Positions 27,229-36,931 of a stretch of 64,000 nt of DNA are shown here, piece after piece. The notes under the pieces are model-generated. The model was not told the origin of the DNA, ran no database searches, and worked only from the letters and a program-made list of their open reading frames with translations. The translations under genes and the position numbers were made by a program. The stretch covers positions 4,934,001 to 4,998,000 of the forward strand of contig NZ_CP118108.1 of the NCBI RefSeq assembly GCF_028747985.1, in the 5' to 3' direction. Source of the stretch: Paenibacillus urinalis (GTDB taxonomy: Bacteria > Bacillota > Bacilli > Paenibacillales > Paenibacillaceae). Position 1 is the stretch's first letter; every line of letters starts with the position of its first letter.

Positions 27229-30200
27229 ATGAAAGGGTTTATTAATTTCTCGCTAAAAAACAAATTAGCGATTTGGATTCTGACGATCATCCTGATCTTC
27301 ACCGGCTTGTACAGCGGTCTCACGATGAAGCAGGAAACGATACCGAATATCAACGTACCGTTCCTAAGTGTCAATGCCGTATATCCAGGTGCAGCCCCTG
27401 AGGCTGTCGTCGAAGAAGTAACCAAGCCGCTTGAAGAAACACTCCGTAATGTTGAGGGGATCAAGAATATAACATCAACCTCTATGGAGAATGTTGCTTC
27501 TGTTAATATTGAATTCGATTATGGAACCAATCTGGATAATGCGACTGCTGCTGTGCGTGAGGTGCTGAATGATGTTCAGCTTCCAGACGATGCACAGAAG
27601 CCAAGCATTTCCAAATTCAGCATTAACTCCTTCCCTGTTGCTTCCATCAGCTTATCTGGAAAGAACGGAGAATCATTGGAGGATTTGACTCGTATTGCCG
27701 AGAATGACATCGCCCCTGCCTTTGAGGACGTGGATGGCGTTGCTTCCGTTCAAATCTCAGGTCAATTTGCGAGAGAAGTAACACTGAATTTCGATGATGC
27801 TAAGATGGCAGAGCTTGGACTTACCCAAGAAACGGTGCAAAATATTGTTCAAGCTTCGTCTATGCGCGCTCCTCTCGGACTCTTTAACCTGGATGATGCC
27901 GAGAAGGCTGTCGTTGTAGACGGTAACATCATTAGTATCGAAGATTTGGAGAACATTGAAATTCCAGCTGTTCCTAGTGGTGCCGGAGCTGGTGCAGGCG
28001 CTGGTTCGGGTGCTGACGCAGGCGCTGGTGCTGACGCAGACGCTGGTGCGGGTGCGGGTGCTGACGCAGGAGCTGGTGCGGGCGCTGGTGCGGGTGCCGC
28101 AGCCGGAATACCTACGGTTAAGCTTAGCGAAATTGCTGATATTGAAGTTATTGGTCAGGCCGAGTCGATCTCTCGTACTAACGGCGCAGAATCCCTCGGT
28201 TTCGCCATCGTAAAAGCGAATGATGCCAATACTGTTGATGTAGTCAATGGCGTTAAGGACGCTTCTGCAGACCTTGAAGGACTGTACGATAACATCAACC
28301 TGGATCTTCTGCTTGACCAGGGTCAACCGATTGAGGATTCCGTTCATACGATGCTCTCCAAAGCATTATACGGTGCACTCTTTGCGATCATCATTATTCT
28401 GATCTTCCTGCGCGACTGGCGTTCAACGCTGATCTCCGTCATTTCCATCCCGCTGTCTCTGCTTATTGCACTTACAGTACTGAACTTGATGGATATCACG
28501 CTTAATGTCATGACGCTGGGTGCGATGACTGTAGCGATCGGCCGGGTTGTCGATGACTCTATTGTCGTTATCGAGAATATATATCGACGGCTGGCGCATT
28601 CCGGTGAGAAGCTGAAGGGTCGTGAATTGATCCTCTCCGCAACTCGTGAAATGTTCGTACCGATCATGTCTTCAACGATCGTTACGATTGCCGTATTCCT
28701 TCCGCTTGCCCTTGTCAGCGGTATGGTCGGTGAATTGTTTATGCCGTTTGCACTGACGATGGTATTCGCCTTGCTGGCTTCCTTGGTCGTGGCCATCACG
28801 ATCGTTCCGGCAATGGCACATTCCCTCTTCAGAGGCGGAATTAAGAATAAAGTTAATCATGATGAGAAGCCAGGCAAGATGGCTGGCGGATATAAGAAAA
28901 TTCTGAATTGGACGCTGAACCACAAGTCCATTACCATTATTGCAGCTGTACTCCTGCTCGTAGGCAGCTTGTTCCTGACCCGCTTCATTGGTACCAGCTT
29001 CATCCCTGAGCAAGGCATGAACTACACACTGGTAACCTACAGCCCTGAGCCAGGTGCAACCCAAGAAACCGTTGAAGAGCGTACACTCGAAGTCGAGGAA
29101 TTCATTCTCAATTCCGAAGGCGTCAAGAGCATGCAGTACTCCGTGGGCGGCGGTAACCCAATGGCAGCCATGGGCGGATCATCCAACTCCGGTCTCTTCT
29201 ATCTGATCTTTGAGGATGGCGTAAGTGTATCTGAAGCAACAGAACCGATCATTGAAGGACTTCAGGAGCGTGTGCCAGAAGGTGAATGGTCTACTCTGGA
29301 TATGGCCAGCGGCATGGGCGGCAACACACTGACCGTCAGCGTATTCGGTGACGATGTAGAACAGATCAAGCCTGTGGCTGACGACATTCTCGAAGTCGTT
29401 AAGTCGGATACCGAGAACTTCGAAAAAGCAGAATCCACGCTTGAAGAAGGATATGACCAATATACACTTGTAGCTGATCAGCAAAAACTGAGCTCCCTTG
29501 GCCTGACAGCAGGTCAACTGGCTATGGCGCTTGCTCCGCAAAATGAGCGTCCGGTCCTGACGGAAGTTGAAGTTGATGGCAAGAACTATAATGTGTATAT
29601 CGAAACAGAAGAGAAGCAATATGCAAGCATTACTGAAATTGAAGAAGAAACCCTGACTTCCCCACTTGGAATTGAGGTTCCAATCGGCGAAGTGGCTACT
29701 GTAGAAGAAGGAACCGCTCCAGCATCCATTATGCAAATTGATGGAGAAACCGTGGTACAGGTAACAGCAAACATCCTGTCCGCTGATGTAGGTTCTGCTT
29801 CAGGTACTGTAGAGGAAGCTGTTAACAACATGGAGCTGCCTGAAGGCGTTCATGTCGAATTCGGCGGTGTAACTGAGCAGATTAATGAGACCTTCTCACA
29901 GCTTGGCCTTGCTATGCTGGCAGCGATTGCCATTGTTTATTTCGTACTCGTCGTAACCTTCGGCGGAGGTCTTGCTCCATTTGCAATCCTGTTCTCCCTG
30001 CCGTTCACCGTAATTGGTGCGCTTGTCGGATTGCTTATTACAGGCGAGACACTCAATGTATCGTCCCTCATGGGCGGACTGATGCTGATTGGTATCGTAG
30101 TCACGAACGCGATCGTCTTGATCGACCGTGTTATTCATAAAGAAAATGAAGGAATGTCTACTAGAGAAGCCTTGCTTGAAGCGGGAACTACCCGTCTTCG

Positions 30201-30405
30201 TCCGATCCTGATGACCGCACTTGCGACCATCGGTGCGCTTCTGCCGCTCGTCTTCGGATGGGAAAACAGCGCAGGTATTATCTCTAAAGGACTTGGTGTT
30301 ACAGTAATCGGCGGTCTGATCAGCTCCACCTTGCTGACGCTTGTCATCGTGCCGATTGTGTATGAAATTCTGTCCAAGTTCAAGAAGAAACGGATTGAGG
30401 ATTAA
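27229..30405 (+). CDS. RND superfamily efflux transporter, SwrC/AcrB type
   Basis: Proton-driven exporter of 1058 residues with the twelve-helix, two-repeat RND layout. Helix 1 is at about 10-30; the proton-relay pair is in AIGRVVDDSIVVIENIYRR near residue 440; the second repeat ends in VIGGLISSTLLTLVIVPIVYEIL. In Gram-positives such proteins (B. subtilis SwrC/YerP) work without an outer-membrane partner and export surfactin-like lipopeptides, lipids or drugs. A 43-residue Gly/Ala/Asp run (about 251-293) is inserted in the first extracellular loop domain. It is preceded by a TetR gene and followed by a strong terminator. Confidence 0.93.
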   Translation: MKGFINFSLKNKLAIWILTIILIFTGLYSGLTMKQETIPNINVPFLSVNAVYPGAAPEAVVEEVTKPLEETLRNVEGIKNITSTSMENVASVNIEFDYGTNLDNATAAVREVLNDVQLPDDAQKPSISKFSINSFPVASISLSGKNGESLEDLTRIAENDIAPAFEDVDGVASVQISGQFAREVTLNFDDAKMAELGLTQETVQNIVQASSMRAPLGLFNLDDAEKAVVVDGNIISIEDLENIEIPAVPSGAGAGAGAGSGADAGAGADADAGAGAGADAGAGAGAGAGAAAGIPTVKLSEIADIEVIGQAESISRTNGAESLGFAIVKANDANTVDVVNGVKDASADLEGLYDNINLDLLLDQGQPIEDSVHTMLSKALYGALFAIIIILIFLRDWRSTLISVISIPLSLLIALTVLNLMDITLNVMTLGAMTVAIGRVVDDSIVVIENIYRRLAHSGEKLKGRELILSATREMFVPIMSSTIVTIAVFLPLALVSGMVGELFMPFALTMVFALLASLVVAITIVPAMAHSLFRGGIKNKVNHDEKPGKMAGGYKKILNWTLNHKSITIIAAVLLLVGSLFLTRFIGTSFIPEQGMNYTLVTYSPEPGATQETVEERTLEVEEFILNSEGVKSMQYSVGGGNPMAAMGGSSNSGLFYLIFEDGVSVSEATEPIIEGLQERVPEGEWSTLDMASGMGGNTLTVSVFGDDVEQIKPVADDILEVVKSDTENFEKAESTLEEGYDQYTLVADQQKLSSLGLTAGQLAMALAPQNERPVLTEVEVDGKNYNVYIETEEKQYASITEIEEETLTSPLGIEVPIGEVATVEEGTAPASIMQIDGETVVQVTANILSADVGSASGTVEEAVNNMELPEGVHVEFGGVTEQINETFSQLGLAMLAAIAIVYFVLVVTFGGGLAPFAILFSLPFTVIGALVGLLITGETLNVSSLMGGLMLIGIVVTNAIVLIDRVIHKENEGMSTREALLEAGTTRLRPILMTALATIGALLPLVFGWENSAGIISKGLGVTVIGGLISSTLLTLVIVPIVYEILSKFKKKRIED
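27979..28107 (+). repeat. in-frame Gly/Ala/Asp-coding repeat inside the RND gene
   Basis: About 129 bp built from GGTGCT, GGTGCG and GACGCA-type hexamers, coding alternating Gly-Ala with Asp-Ala units. All repeats are multiples of three, so expansion or loss would keep the frame. It connects a conserved segment (ENIEIPAVPSG) with IPTVKLSEIADIEV of the docking/porter domain. Confidence 0.9.
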
Positions 30406-30482
30406 TGAGCCGATGAGCTTGATCTAAGCTGTCCATTCTAGAACAAGCCCATACAGCCTTATGAACTATCAATCTGTTATGT

Positions 30483-30526
30483 AAGCTCCAAGAAACAGGG
30501 TATCCTCTGTTTCTTGGAGCTTTTTT
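30483..30526 (+). terminator. intrinsic terminator after the RND gene
   Basis: AAGCTCCAAGAAACAG pairs perfectly with CTGTTTCTTGGAGCTT around an eight-base loop and runs into six Ts. Confidence 0.92.
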
Positions 30527-30631
30527 ATGTGAGAATATAATGTAATAAGGGAAGGAAGAAGCGTTCCGCAGAACGAGAAGTCGACTATATCAGCCTGATT
30601 TCGAGGCTCGGCACAAGGAGGAAGAGAAAAC

Positions 30632-31597
30632 ATGAAGGATATGTATCGAAACGGCGTGGTGACCACCGTTACGCTGAACGCGGCACTGGACAAGGTGTAC
30701 ACCGTGCCGCAATATGCTCTTGACCGCGTGCATCGCATCGGCAGCGCGGTCACCGTACCGGGCGGCAAGGGCATCAATGCCGCCCGGGTACTGCGCGCGC
30801 TCTCCGTTCCGGTGCGCGTGGCCGCATTTGTTGCCGGACACACGGGCCGGCAACTGCTGGATCTGCTGCAGGCCGAAGGGATTGCAGCAGACCCCGTGGC
30901 AGCCGCGGCCGGAGAAACGCGGCTTGCCATCACGGTGCTCGACCCTGTGGCGAGCACCCAGACCGAGCTCATCGAGGCGGGGCCCTGCATCGCCGGCGAT
31001 GAGCTTGCGGCGATGCGCCGCAAGGTAGAGACCCTGGCGCGGGAATCCGCCTGGGTCGTCTTCTCGGGCAGCCTCCCGGAGGGCTGCCCGGCCGGTACCT
31101 ACGCCGAGCTGATTCAGCTGGCGAAGGCACAGGGTGCGCGCACCGCGCTCGATGCGAGCGGTGCGGCATTGGCGGCAGGCCTAGCGGGCCGCCCGGATCT
31201 TGTGAAGCCGAACGCCGATGAAGCGGCCCAATTCGCCGGTATGCCGATAACAAGCCCGGACACGGCCATCTTCGCAGCAAGCATGCTAGTTCAGGCCGGA
31301 GCAGGACTCGCCGTTGTCTCGCTCGGTGCAGAGGGCGCTCTTGCTGCTACACGAGAGGCAGTATATCGCATCACGATTCCACATGTACGCATCGTCAGCC
31401 CGCTTGGCAGCGGGGATGCCATGGTCGCAGGACTGGTTGCTGCTTCCCTTCAGCATGAAGGTGATCTACCTGCTATTCTGAAGCATGGAGCGGCCTGCGG
31501 TACAGCAGCGGCCCTGCATAAGATGGCAGGGGTCGTAACACCAGCCGATGTGGACGCATTGGAGCGGCAGATCAAAGTTCAGCTCATTTCGCATTAA
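30632..31597 (+). CDS. PfkB-family sugar kinase, 1-phosphofructokinase/tagatose-6-phosphate kinase group
   Basis: Ribokinase-fold kinase of 321 residues. The N-terminal TVTLNAALDKVYTV and VPGGKGINAARVL (near 46-58) blocks and the anion-hole/catalytic motif PLGSGDAMVAGL (D is the base) near 261-272 are those of the FruK/LacC branch, which phosphorylates fructose-1-phosphate or tagatose-6-phosphate. No PTS, repressor or aldolase gene lies next to it, so its substrate is open. The first two thirds are strongly G+C rich compared with the RND gene before it. AGGAGG precedes the ATG. Confidence 0.87.
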   Translation: MKDMYRNGVVTTVTLNAALDKVYTVPQYALDRVHRIGSAVTVPGGKGINAARVLRALSVPVRVAAFVAGHTGRQLLDLLQAEGIAADPVAAAAGETRLAITVLDPVASTQTELIEAGPCIAGDELAAMRRKVETLARESAWVVFSGSLPEGCPAGTYAELIQLAKAQGARTALDASGAALAAGLAGRPDLVKPNADEAAQFAGMPITSPDTAIFAASMLVQAGAGLAVVSLGAEGALAATREAVYRITIPHVRIVSPLGSGDAMVAGLVAASLQHEGDLPAILKHGAACGTAAALHKMAGVVTPADVDALERQIKVQLISH

Positions 31598-31622
31598 GTG
31601 CCCCTATTTTGATAGGAGAGGC

Positions 31623-32261
31623 TTATGCTAGATTTCTATCTGCGAACAAGGTAAGATCATATTCCATATCCCTTGCGACGGTAAGGGCTGCATCAATGCC
31701 AAGCATCTTCTCAACGAGATACAAGGCCATCGGGATACCGGTCGAGATTCCGCCTGAAGTGATGATCTTTCCGTCCTCCACATATTTGAAGCGATCTTCA
31801 ATATGAATATCCTGATCCTGGTACGTCATGCGCATCCGCTCCAAGCTCGCTTGACCTGTGGTTGCGCGTTTGCCAGTCAGAAGGCCTGCTTCGGCAAGAA
31901 CAAATGCCCCTGTGCATACGGAGGCCACCCAGCTCGCCTTCGTGGTCTGCTGGCGAATCCATTCAAGAACCTTACCATTCTGCGCCAGCTTGCGCGTGCC
32001 ATAGCCTCCAGGAACAATCAAAATATCGTATTCAGGAGCTGCCTCGAGACTGTAATCTGCCATAACCTTGAGTCCGTTCCGAGTTGCAACCTGTCCCCCA
32101 TGCTCCGAGATCGTGGTCACATGGAAAGGCTCCAGCAAGTAATCTTGTCCGCTCCCCTTCGTCGTAGCGACCAGAGAGAACACCTCAAGCGGCCCTGCAA
32201 AATCGAGCAGCTCTACATCATCAAATAATAGAATACCTACTTGTATCGGATTCACAGTCAC
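31623..32261 (-). CDS. DJ-1/PfpI family protein (GATase1-like)
   Basis: Class I glutamine-amidotransferase-like fold, 212 residues. The nucleophile elbow is ASVCTGAFVLAEAGLL (C116); the partner acid is in FDDVELLDFAGPLEVF near residue 17; ITSGGISTGIPMAL follows near 175. The sequence resembles isonitrile hydratase and the N-terminal domain of AraC-type regulators, but no DNA-binding domain is present. I chose the GTG at 32261 because AGGAG is seven bases upstream; an ATG at 32276 overlaps that site. It is divergent from moaA and convergent with the sugar kinase gene. Confidence 0.83.
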   Translation of the reverse strand: MTVNPIQVGILLFDDVELLDFAGPLEVFSLVATTKGSGQDYLLEPFHVTTISEHGGQVATRNGLKVMADYSLEAAPEYDILIVPGGYGTRKLAQNGKVLEWIRQQTTKASWVASVCTGAFVLAEAGLLTGKRATTGQASLERMRMTYQDQDIHIEDRFKYVEDGKIITSGGISTGIPMALYLVEKMLGIDAALTVARDMEYDLTLFADRNLA

Positions 32262-32386
32262 ACTTCCACTCCTCATAAATGAAAATCCTTGTCTATAAAT
32301 GAACGGGCATTGTATGCTATGGTAATATTATAGATTGATTTTTACGAAGCGTATAATATTATTCGTTAAAGGAAGGTGGATCTGGA

Positions 32387-33388
32387 ATGGAACTTCTGCA
32401 AGATCCTTTTGGCCGGATTCACGATTATATACGAATCTCGGTTACGGACCGCTGTAATTTACGCTGTGTTTATTGCATGCCTGAGGAAGGTATGGAATTC
32501 GCGCCTCATGAGGACATTATGACTTTTGAAGAAATTACGCAAATTCTGAAGGTGCTTGCACCCATGGGACTTCGTAAAGTCCGATTGACTGGCGGTGAAC
32601 CCATGGTACGCAAAGATTTGGATAAGCTGGTCGCCATGATATCGGCAATTGACGGGATCGAGGATATCGCCCTCACAACCAACGCTATTTTTCTGGAGAA
32701 AAAGGCTCAGCTGCTGAAGGATGCCGGTCTGACCCGAATTAATATTAGTCTCGATTCCTTGCGCAAGGATCGCTTCTCCATGATTACACGCGGCGGTGAC
32801 GTGAACAAAGTCCTTCGCGGCATTGAAGCTGCCCAAGCGGCTGGGCTGGATCCCATCAAGCTGAATGTCGTACTGATGAAGGGCATCAATGACGACGAGA
32901 TCAAGGATTTCATTGCGCTGACCAAGGACGCTCCGCTTCATGTCAGATTTATAGAATATATGCCGATAGGTCATGCCAATGATTCATGGCGCAAATCTTA
33001 CCTCCCGCTGTCTACGGTGCTAAATGCCTGTACCGAAGCAGGCTGGGAAGTAGAGGACACGTCCGGTCCGAACGGTAACGGTCCCTCCGAATATCGCAAA
33101 CTTCGAGGAGCCCAGGGCACCTTCGGCCTGATCCACCCTGTCAGTGATCACTTCTGTGATAACTGCAACCGGCTGCGTATAACAGCAGATGGTCATATCA
33201 AAGCCTGTCTCTACTGGTCTGATGAATATAATGTCCGCAAGGTGGCCGGAGATCCAGCGGCGACAGCGGCGTTATTCCTTAAGGCCCTGGGCAATAAGCC
33301 GAAGAACCACGAGATGGCGCTCGCCCTCGAGCAGCAGGCACAGAGTCATACACCGACCGTTCGACGAATGTCCCAAATTGGCGGATAA
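32387..33388 (+). CDS. moaA: GTP 3',8-cyclase (molybdenum cofactor biosynthesis protein A)
   Basis: Radical SAM enzyme that converts GTP to 3',8-cyclo-GTP, the first step of Moco synthesis with MoaC. The N-terminal cluster motif CNLRCVYC holds C23, C27 and C30; the second cluster is bound by C257, C260 and C274 (CDNCNRLRI...CLYW). The C-terminus ends in Gly-Gly, as MoaA requires. 333 residues. It stands alone with its own terminator; the other Moco gene in the window is mobA, 4 kb away, and a Moco-dependent oxidoreductase lies at 52-54 kb. AGGTGG precedes the ATG. Confidence 0.96.
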   Translation: MELLQDPFGRIHDYIRISVTDRCNLRCVYCMPEEGMEFAPHEDIMTFEEITQILKVLAPMGLRKVRLTGGEPMVRKDLDKLVAMISAIDGIEDIALTTNAIFLEKKAQLLKDAGLTRINISLDSLRKDRFSMITRGGDVNKVLRGIEAAQAAGLDPIKLNVVLMKGINDDEIKDFIALTKDAPLHVRFIEYMPIGHANDSWRKSYLPLSTVLNACTEAGWEVEDTSGPNGNGPSEYRKLRGAQGTFGLIHPVSDHFCDNCNRLRITADGHIKACLYWSDEYNVRKVAGDPAATAALFLKALGNKPKNHEMALALEQQAQSHTPTVRRMSQIGG

Positions 33389-33397
33389 ATAGAGCAA

Positions 33398-33428
33398 GGG
33401 ATGGTCTTAAGAGACCATCCCCTTTTTT
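33398..33428 (+). terminator. intrinsic terminator after moaA
   Basis: GGGATGGTCT pairs with AGACCATCCC and six Ts follow. Confidence 0.92.
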
Positions 33429-33516
33429 CTGATCATTTTATTAATACGCTGATCCCATCTCTGGACTTGTCAAGCCGATACGAATGGAGTCAAATGAACT
33501 TGTTAGAGCCCGCCCG

Positions 33517-34125
33517 TCAGAATATCTTGTACAGCATGTACAGCGCGAGCAATGCCATTGTCATTGAGGAGACTTTATTCATATAAAAGGATATCTTACC
33601 GCTCTCATCCCATCTGCCCATGAGTCTCCCCGCTGCAGACAGCAGGATGAACCATAACCACGATACAAGAATCGTTACGATTGTAAACGTAACCCGCTCA
33701 GTTCCCTCATACTCTAGAGAATTCGTACCGATCACTCCCAGAATATCTATAATGGCATGCGGATTAAGAACAGATACGGACATTGCAAAGAGAATTTGCC
33801 TGCTAAAGGACAAGGCTCTTCTCTCGGCCCCCTGCCTGCTGTCTGCCCGCCATAGTGTCCAGGCCATGTATAACAGAAACACGCAGCCCCCAATATAAAT
33901 GAACTCAGTAAGCCCCTCTCGTCCCGCCAAGATGACGGACAAGCCTCCAACCGATAGAAGAATAAGGAGGGTATCGCACATTGCCGCCGTGATGACCGAA
34001 GGCAGAGCGTAGATCCATTTCGGCTGGGTTGCTCCCTGGTTAAAGATGAATAAGTTCTGTGCTCCTAGCGGCAATATAAGCCCAAATGCCAATAGCACCG
34101 CATGGATGATGACTTCCTGCATCAT
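33517..34125 (-). CDS. LysE/ArgO family amino-acid exporter
   Basis: Membrane protein of 202 residues with about six hydrophobic segments. LPLGAQNLFIFNQG near 18-31 is the LysE-family signature, and SVLNPHAIIDILGVIG near 119-134 is its internal counterpart. Known members export lysine, arginine or other basic amino acids. It is divergent from a MocR-type regulator gene across 146 bp that carry a direct repeat, so that regulator is its likely controller. The second of two consecutive ATGs is also possible as start. Confidence 0.9.
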   Translation of the reverse strand: MMQEVIIHAVLLAFGLILPLGAQNLFIFNQGATQPKWIYALPSVITAAMCDTLLILLSVGGLSVILAGREGLTEFIYIGGCVFLLYMAWTLWRADSRQGAERRALSFSRQILFAMSVSVLNPHAIIDILGVIGTNSLEYEGTERVTFTIVTILVSWLWFILLSAAGRLMGRWDESGKISFYMNKVSSMTMALLALYMLYKIF

Positions 34126-34191
34126 TTCAAATGTTCTCCTGCCCTTCTCTTATCTGATTCTCATTCATCCTACAGCATCACTGCTGAATTG

Positions 34192-34225
34192 TACCCAGCC
34201 ATTTGGTTGATGCTATACCCAGCCA
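34192..34225. promoter_or_regulatory. direct repeat in the lysE-like/mocR divergent promoter region
   Basis: TACCCAGCCA occurs at 34192-34201 and again at 34216-34225, same orientation, 24 bp start to start. MocR/PdxR regulators typically bind direct repeats in divergent promoters, so this is a candidate operator. No binding data. Confidence 0.55.
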
Positions 34226-34271
34226 AGTGATATAGTTACACATCATATGACCAAAAGGAGTCTGCTTCCTC

Positions 34272-35732
34272 ATGAGATCACAGGAAATCCATTGGCAGCC
34301 CGATCCTGAGCTGCCCATCCCGCTGTATCAGCAGATTGAGCAATATATTAAAGATAAGATTATGCAGGGTGAGTGGACCAAGGGTATGCGGCTCCCTTCT
34401 CAAAGAGCATTGGCCGTATCCTTCAAGGTCAATCGGAGTACCATTATTGCGGCCCTGGATGAGCTTCGAGCCGGCGGTTTCATCGAAGGAAATTATGGTG
34501 GAGGGACGATTGTTTCACGGGCAGGCTGGAATGGGATGCCTGTAACGGTTCCGGATTGGGAGGATTACGCTGAGAGCGGAACGCATTACCCTAACCTTCC
34601 TGAGGTTCAGGAAATTAACGATACCGAATTTAGCACAACCATGAACCGGCTCGGCACAGGGGAATTATCACCTGAGCTTCTTCCGAATGCTGAATTCAGC
34701 TCCATCTATGCAGAGTTAGCCAGACGACAGGCTCATCACCTGGGATATCTTGAACCACAAGGCTCCCCAGGTCTCCGCGACGCGATATCCACTCATTTGG
34801 CGACACAGGGCATCTCTGCTTCTCCTGATTCCATTCTCATCGTGTCCGGATCTATTCAAGCGATGCAGCTCATCGCGATTGGACTTCTGCCAAGGAATGC
34901 TTCCATCCTGGTTGAGAAGCCCTCCTATCTGTACTCTATCCATCTTTTTCAGTCAGCAGGTGTACGTATGATTGGCATGCCGATGGACCATGAAGGCTTG
35001 AGAGCAGATCGTGTGCAGCATTATGTGCAGCAATATCAACCTTCCCTGCTCTATACGATTCCCTCCTTCCAAAACCCGACTGGAACGGTGATGAGCGCGG
35101 CTAGACGCAGCCAATTAATGAATACGGCCCAGAATACGGGGTTACCTATATTGGAGGACAGCGCCTATAGCGAGTTATGGTTTGATACAATGCCTCCCCC
35201 TCCCCTCAAAGCGCTTGATCCCGGCGGTTATGTCCTTCATATGGGAACACTGTCCAAGACCGTGAGCCCAGGGCTGCGAATCGGATGGGTCACGGGTCCT
35301 TTGCCCGTTATTAAACGCCTGGCCGATCTAAAAATGCAAACCGACTATGGGGCAAGCAGTCTGGCCCAGGATGCTGCCGAGCTGTGGCTTAGGGAAGGAT
35401 ACCATGATGTCCATTTACATCGGACTCGACTGGCGCTCCAGCATAGACGTGACTATGTTCTTGAGCTATTGCAGCGACACTTCGCAGGCTTGGCAGAGTG
35501 GAATGTTCCCCAGGGAGGATTTTATATGTGGATTAGGCTCAGCAGCGGCATCCGTTCAGACAAGCTGTTCCGCAGAGCGCTCGCTGAGCGGATACTTATC
35601 AATCCCGGAAATATATATGACCGAATGGAGCAGGATTATATCCGCTTGTCCTACGCCTTTGCATCGCTCTCCGAGCTTCAAGCTGGAATCGTAACGCTGG
35701 CCGGAATTATGCGTGAGCTTGCTGTATCCTGA
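34272..35732 (+). CDS. MocR/PdxR-type transcription regulator (GntR-aminotransferase fusion)
   Basis: 486 residues. The N-terminal winged helix-turn-helix of GntR type (PIPLYQQIEQYIKDKIMQGEWTKGMRLPSQR, about 15-45) is joined by a linker to a fold-type I aminotransferase domain. The PLP lysine is K329 in HMGTLSKTVSPGLRIGWV; YTIPSFQNPTGTVM and LEDSAYSEL precede it. MocR proteins sense PLP or an amino-acid-PLP adduct. The divergent neighbour is a LysE-family exporter, which suggests control of amino-acid export and not of pyridoxine synthesis, since no pdxST genes are near. Confidence 0.92.
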   Translation: MRSQEIHWQPDPELPIPLYQQIEQYIKDKIMQGEWTKGMRLPSQRALAVSFKVNRSTIIAALDELRAGGFIEGNYGGGTIVSRAGWNGMPVTVPDWEDYAESGTHYPNLPEVQEINDTEFSTTMNRLGTGELSPELLPNAEFSSIYAELARRQAHHLGYLEPQGSPGLRDAISTHLATQGISASPDSILIVSGSIQAMQLIAIGLLPRNASILVEKPSYLYSIHLFQSAGVRMIGMPMDHEGLRADRVQHYVQQYQPSLLYTIPSFQNPTGTVMSAARRSQLMNTAQNTGLPILEDSAYSELWFDTMPPPPLKALDPGGYVLHMGTLSKTVSPGLRIGWVTGPLPVIKRLADLKMQTDYGASSLAQDAAELWLREGYHDVHLHRTRLALQHRRDYVLELLQRHFAGLAEWNVPQGGFYMWIRLSSGIRSDKLFRRALAERILINPGNIYDRMEQDYIRLSYAFASLSELQAGIVTLAGIMRELAVS

Positions 35733-35987
35733 TGGAGCTGTTGCGATTTATTGGCTTTCGAAATTGTAGCTGCTTGCTATTCACCCGTTATAAATTTTAA
35801 AATAGGGGGTGAATCCATTTCACAACTCATCACGAAGTTGAATCTGAAACCTGATATGCTCGTAATTAAAAGCATCTTAACGGTTTTTATGAAATTGATT
35901 CCGTGTAATATGAATTATGGTGTTCGCCTCTTAAGCTGAGCAATCTGGCTGAATTCCAAGCAAAACTACAAAGCGGAGGGATTAACA

Positions 35988-36821
35988 ATGACTATTGCAC
36001 ATCTACAAGATACCGTCACACTGAATAATGGAGTTAACATGCCGCAGTTTGGATTAGGTGTATGGAAGGTAAAAGAAGGCGACGAAGCCTATAATGCGGT
36101 GAAGCATGCGATTACACACGGCTATCGTGCCATTGATACCGCTGCAGCTTACAAGAACGAGGAGAGCGTCGGACAAGCGATTAAGGATTCAGGCGTCCCA
36201 CGTGAAGAATTGTTTATTACGACCAAAGTATGGAACAGTGACCAAGGCTACGAATCCACGCTGCGTGCATTCGATGAGAGCCTTGCGAAGCTCGGACTTG
36301 ATTACCTCGACCTCTACCTCATTCACTGGCCGGTAGCAGGCAAATATAAAGATACATGGAAGGCTTTGGAGAAGCTCTATGCAGATGGCAAAGTACGCGC
36401 GATCGGTGTATGCAATTTCCATATTCATCATCTGGAGGACCTGCTCACAGATGCCACTGTCGTTCCCGCAGTCAATCAGGTTGAATTTCATCCACAGCTC
36501 TCCCAAGAGCCGCTTCGTGCATTCTGTAAAGCACAGGGCATTCTGTTCGAGGGATGGTCACCGCTCGGCAACGGTAAGCTGCTGGACAACACGACGATCA
36601 AAGTCATCGCTGATAAATATAATAAAACGGTAGCTCAGGTCATTCTGCGCTGGCATATTCAGCAGGGTGCCATCACCATCCCTAAATCCGTTACGCCAAG
36701 CCGGATCGAAGAGAATGCGGATATTTTTGATTTCGAGCTGACGGTTATGGATATGGACACAATTAACGGACTTAACAAAAATGAACGTTTTGGAGCCGAT
36801 CCAGACAACTTCAATTTCTAA
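35988..36821 (+). CDS. aldo/keto reductase, YvgN-like
   Basis: NADPH-dependent aldehyde reductase with the TIM-barrel AKR fold, 277 residues. The catalytic tetrad is D50, Y55, K80 and H113 ([24 protein letters not shown]). The C-terminal [19 protein letters not shown] binds NADPH. It closely resembles B. subtilis YvgN, a glyoxal/methylglyoxal reductase. AGCGGAGGG lies before the ATG. It appears to be monocistronic. Confidence 0.93.
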   Translation: MTIAHLQDTVTLNNGVNMPQFGLGVWKVKEGDEAYNAVKHAITHGYRAIDTAAAYKNEESVGQAIKDSGVPREELFITTKVWNSDQGYESTLRAFDESLAKLGLDYLDLYLIHWPVAGKYKDTWKALEKLYADGKVRAIGVCNFHIHHLEDLLTDATVVPAVNQVEFHPQLSQEPLRAFCKAQGILFEGWSPLGNGKLLDNTTIKVIADKYNKTVAQVILRWHIQQGAITIPKSVTPSRIEENADIFDFELTVMDMDTINGLNKNERFGADPDNFNF

Positions 36822-36860
36822 ATAAGCAGGCTGAGTTACATGAGCAGGGACATTACATCG

Positions 36861-36894
36861 GAGAAGGGGGATTCTATCATGAATCTCCCTTCTC
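36861..36894 (+). terminator. hairpin between the AKR and quinone reductase genes
   Basis: GAGAAGGGGGATTC pairs with GAATCTCCCTTCTC over a six-base loop, but no T run follows, so termination is uncertain. Confidence 0.45.
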
Positions 36895-36931
36895 GCTATA
36901 CCCTATTCTGTGGGCTGGAAGGAGTAGATCA

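Noticed and set aside
28344..28799. Long antisense open frame inside the RND gene
   Set aside because: It lies wholly within a well-supported coding region and its sequence is the expected shadow of that gene's codon use.
30632..31597. GSGD in place of GAGD in the PfkB-type kinase as a defect
   Set aside because: Ser at this position occurs in functional FruK-like kinases and the catalytic Asp is present.
35751..35939. 62-codon open frame between the MocR and aldo-keto reductase genes
   Set aside because: No good ribosome binding site, no recognised motif, and composition like non-coding AT-rich DNA.
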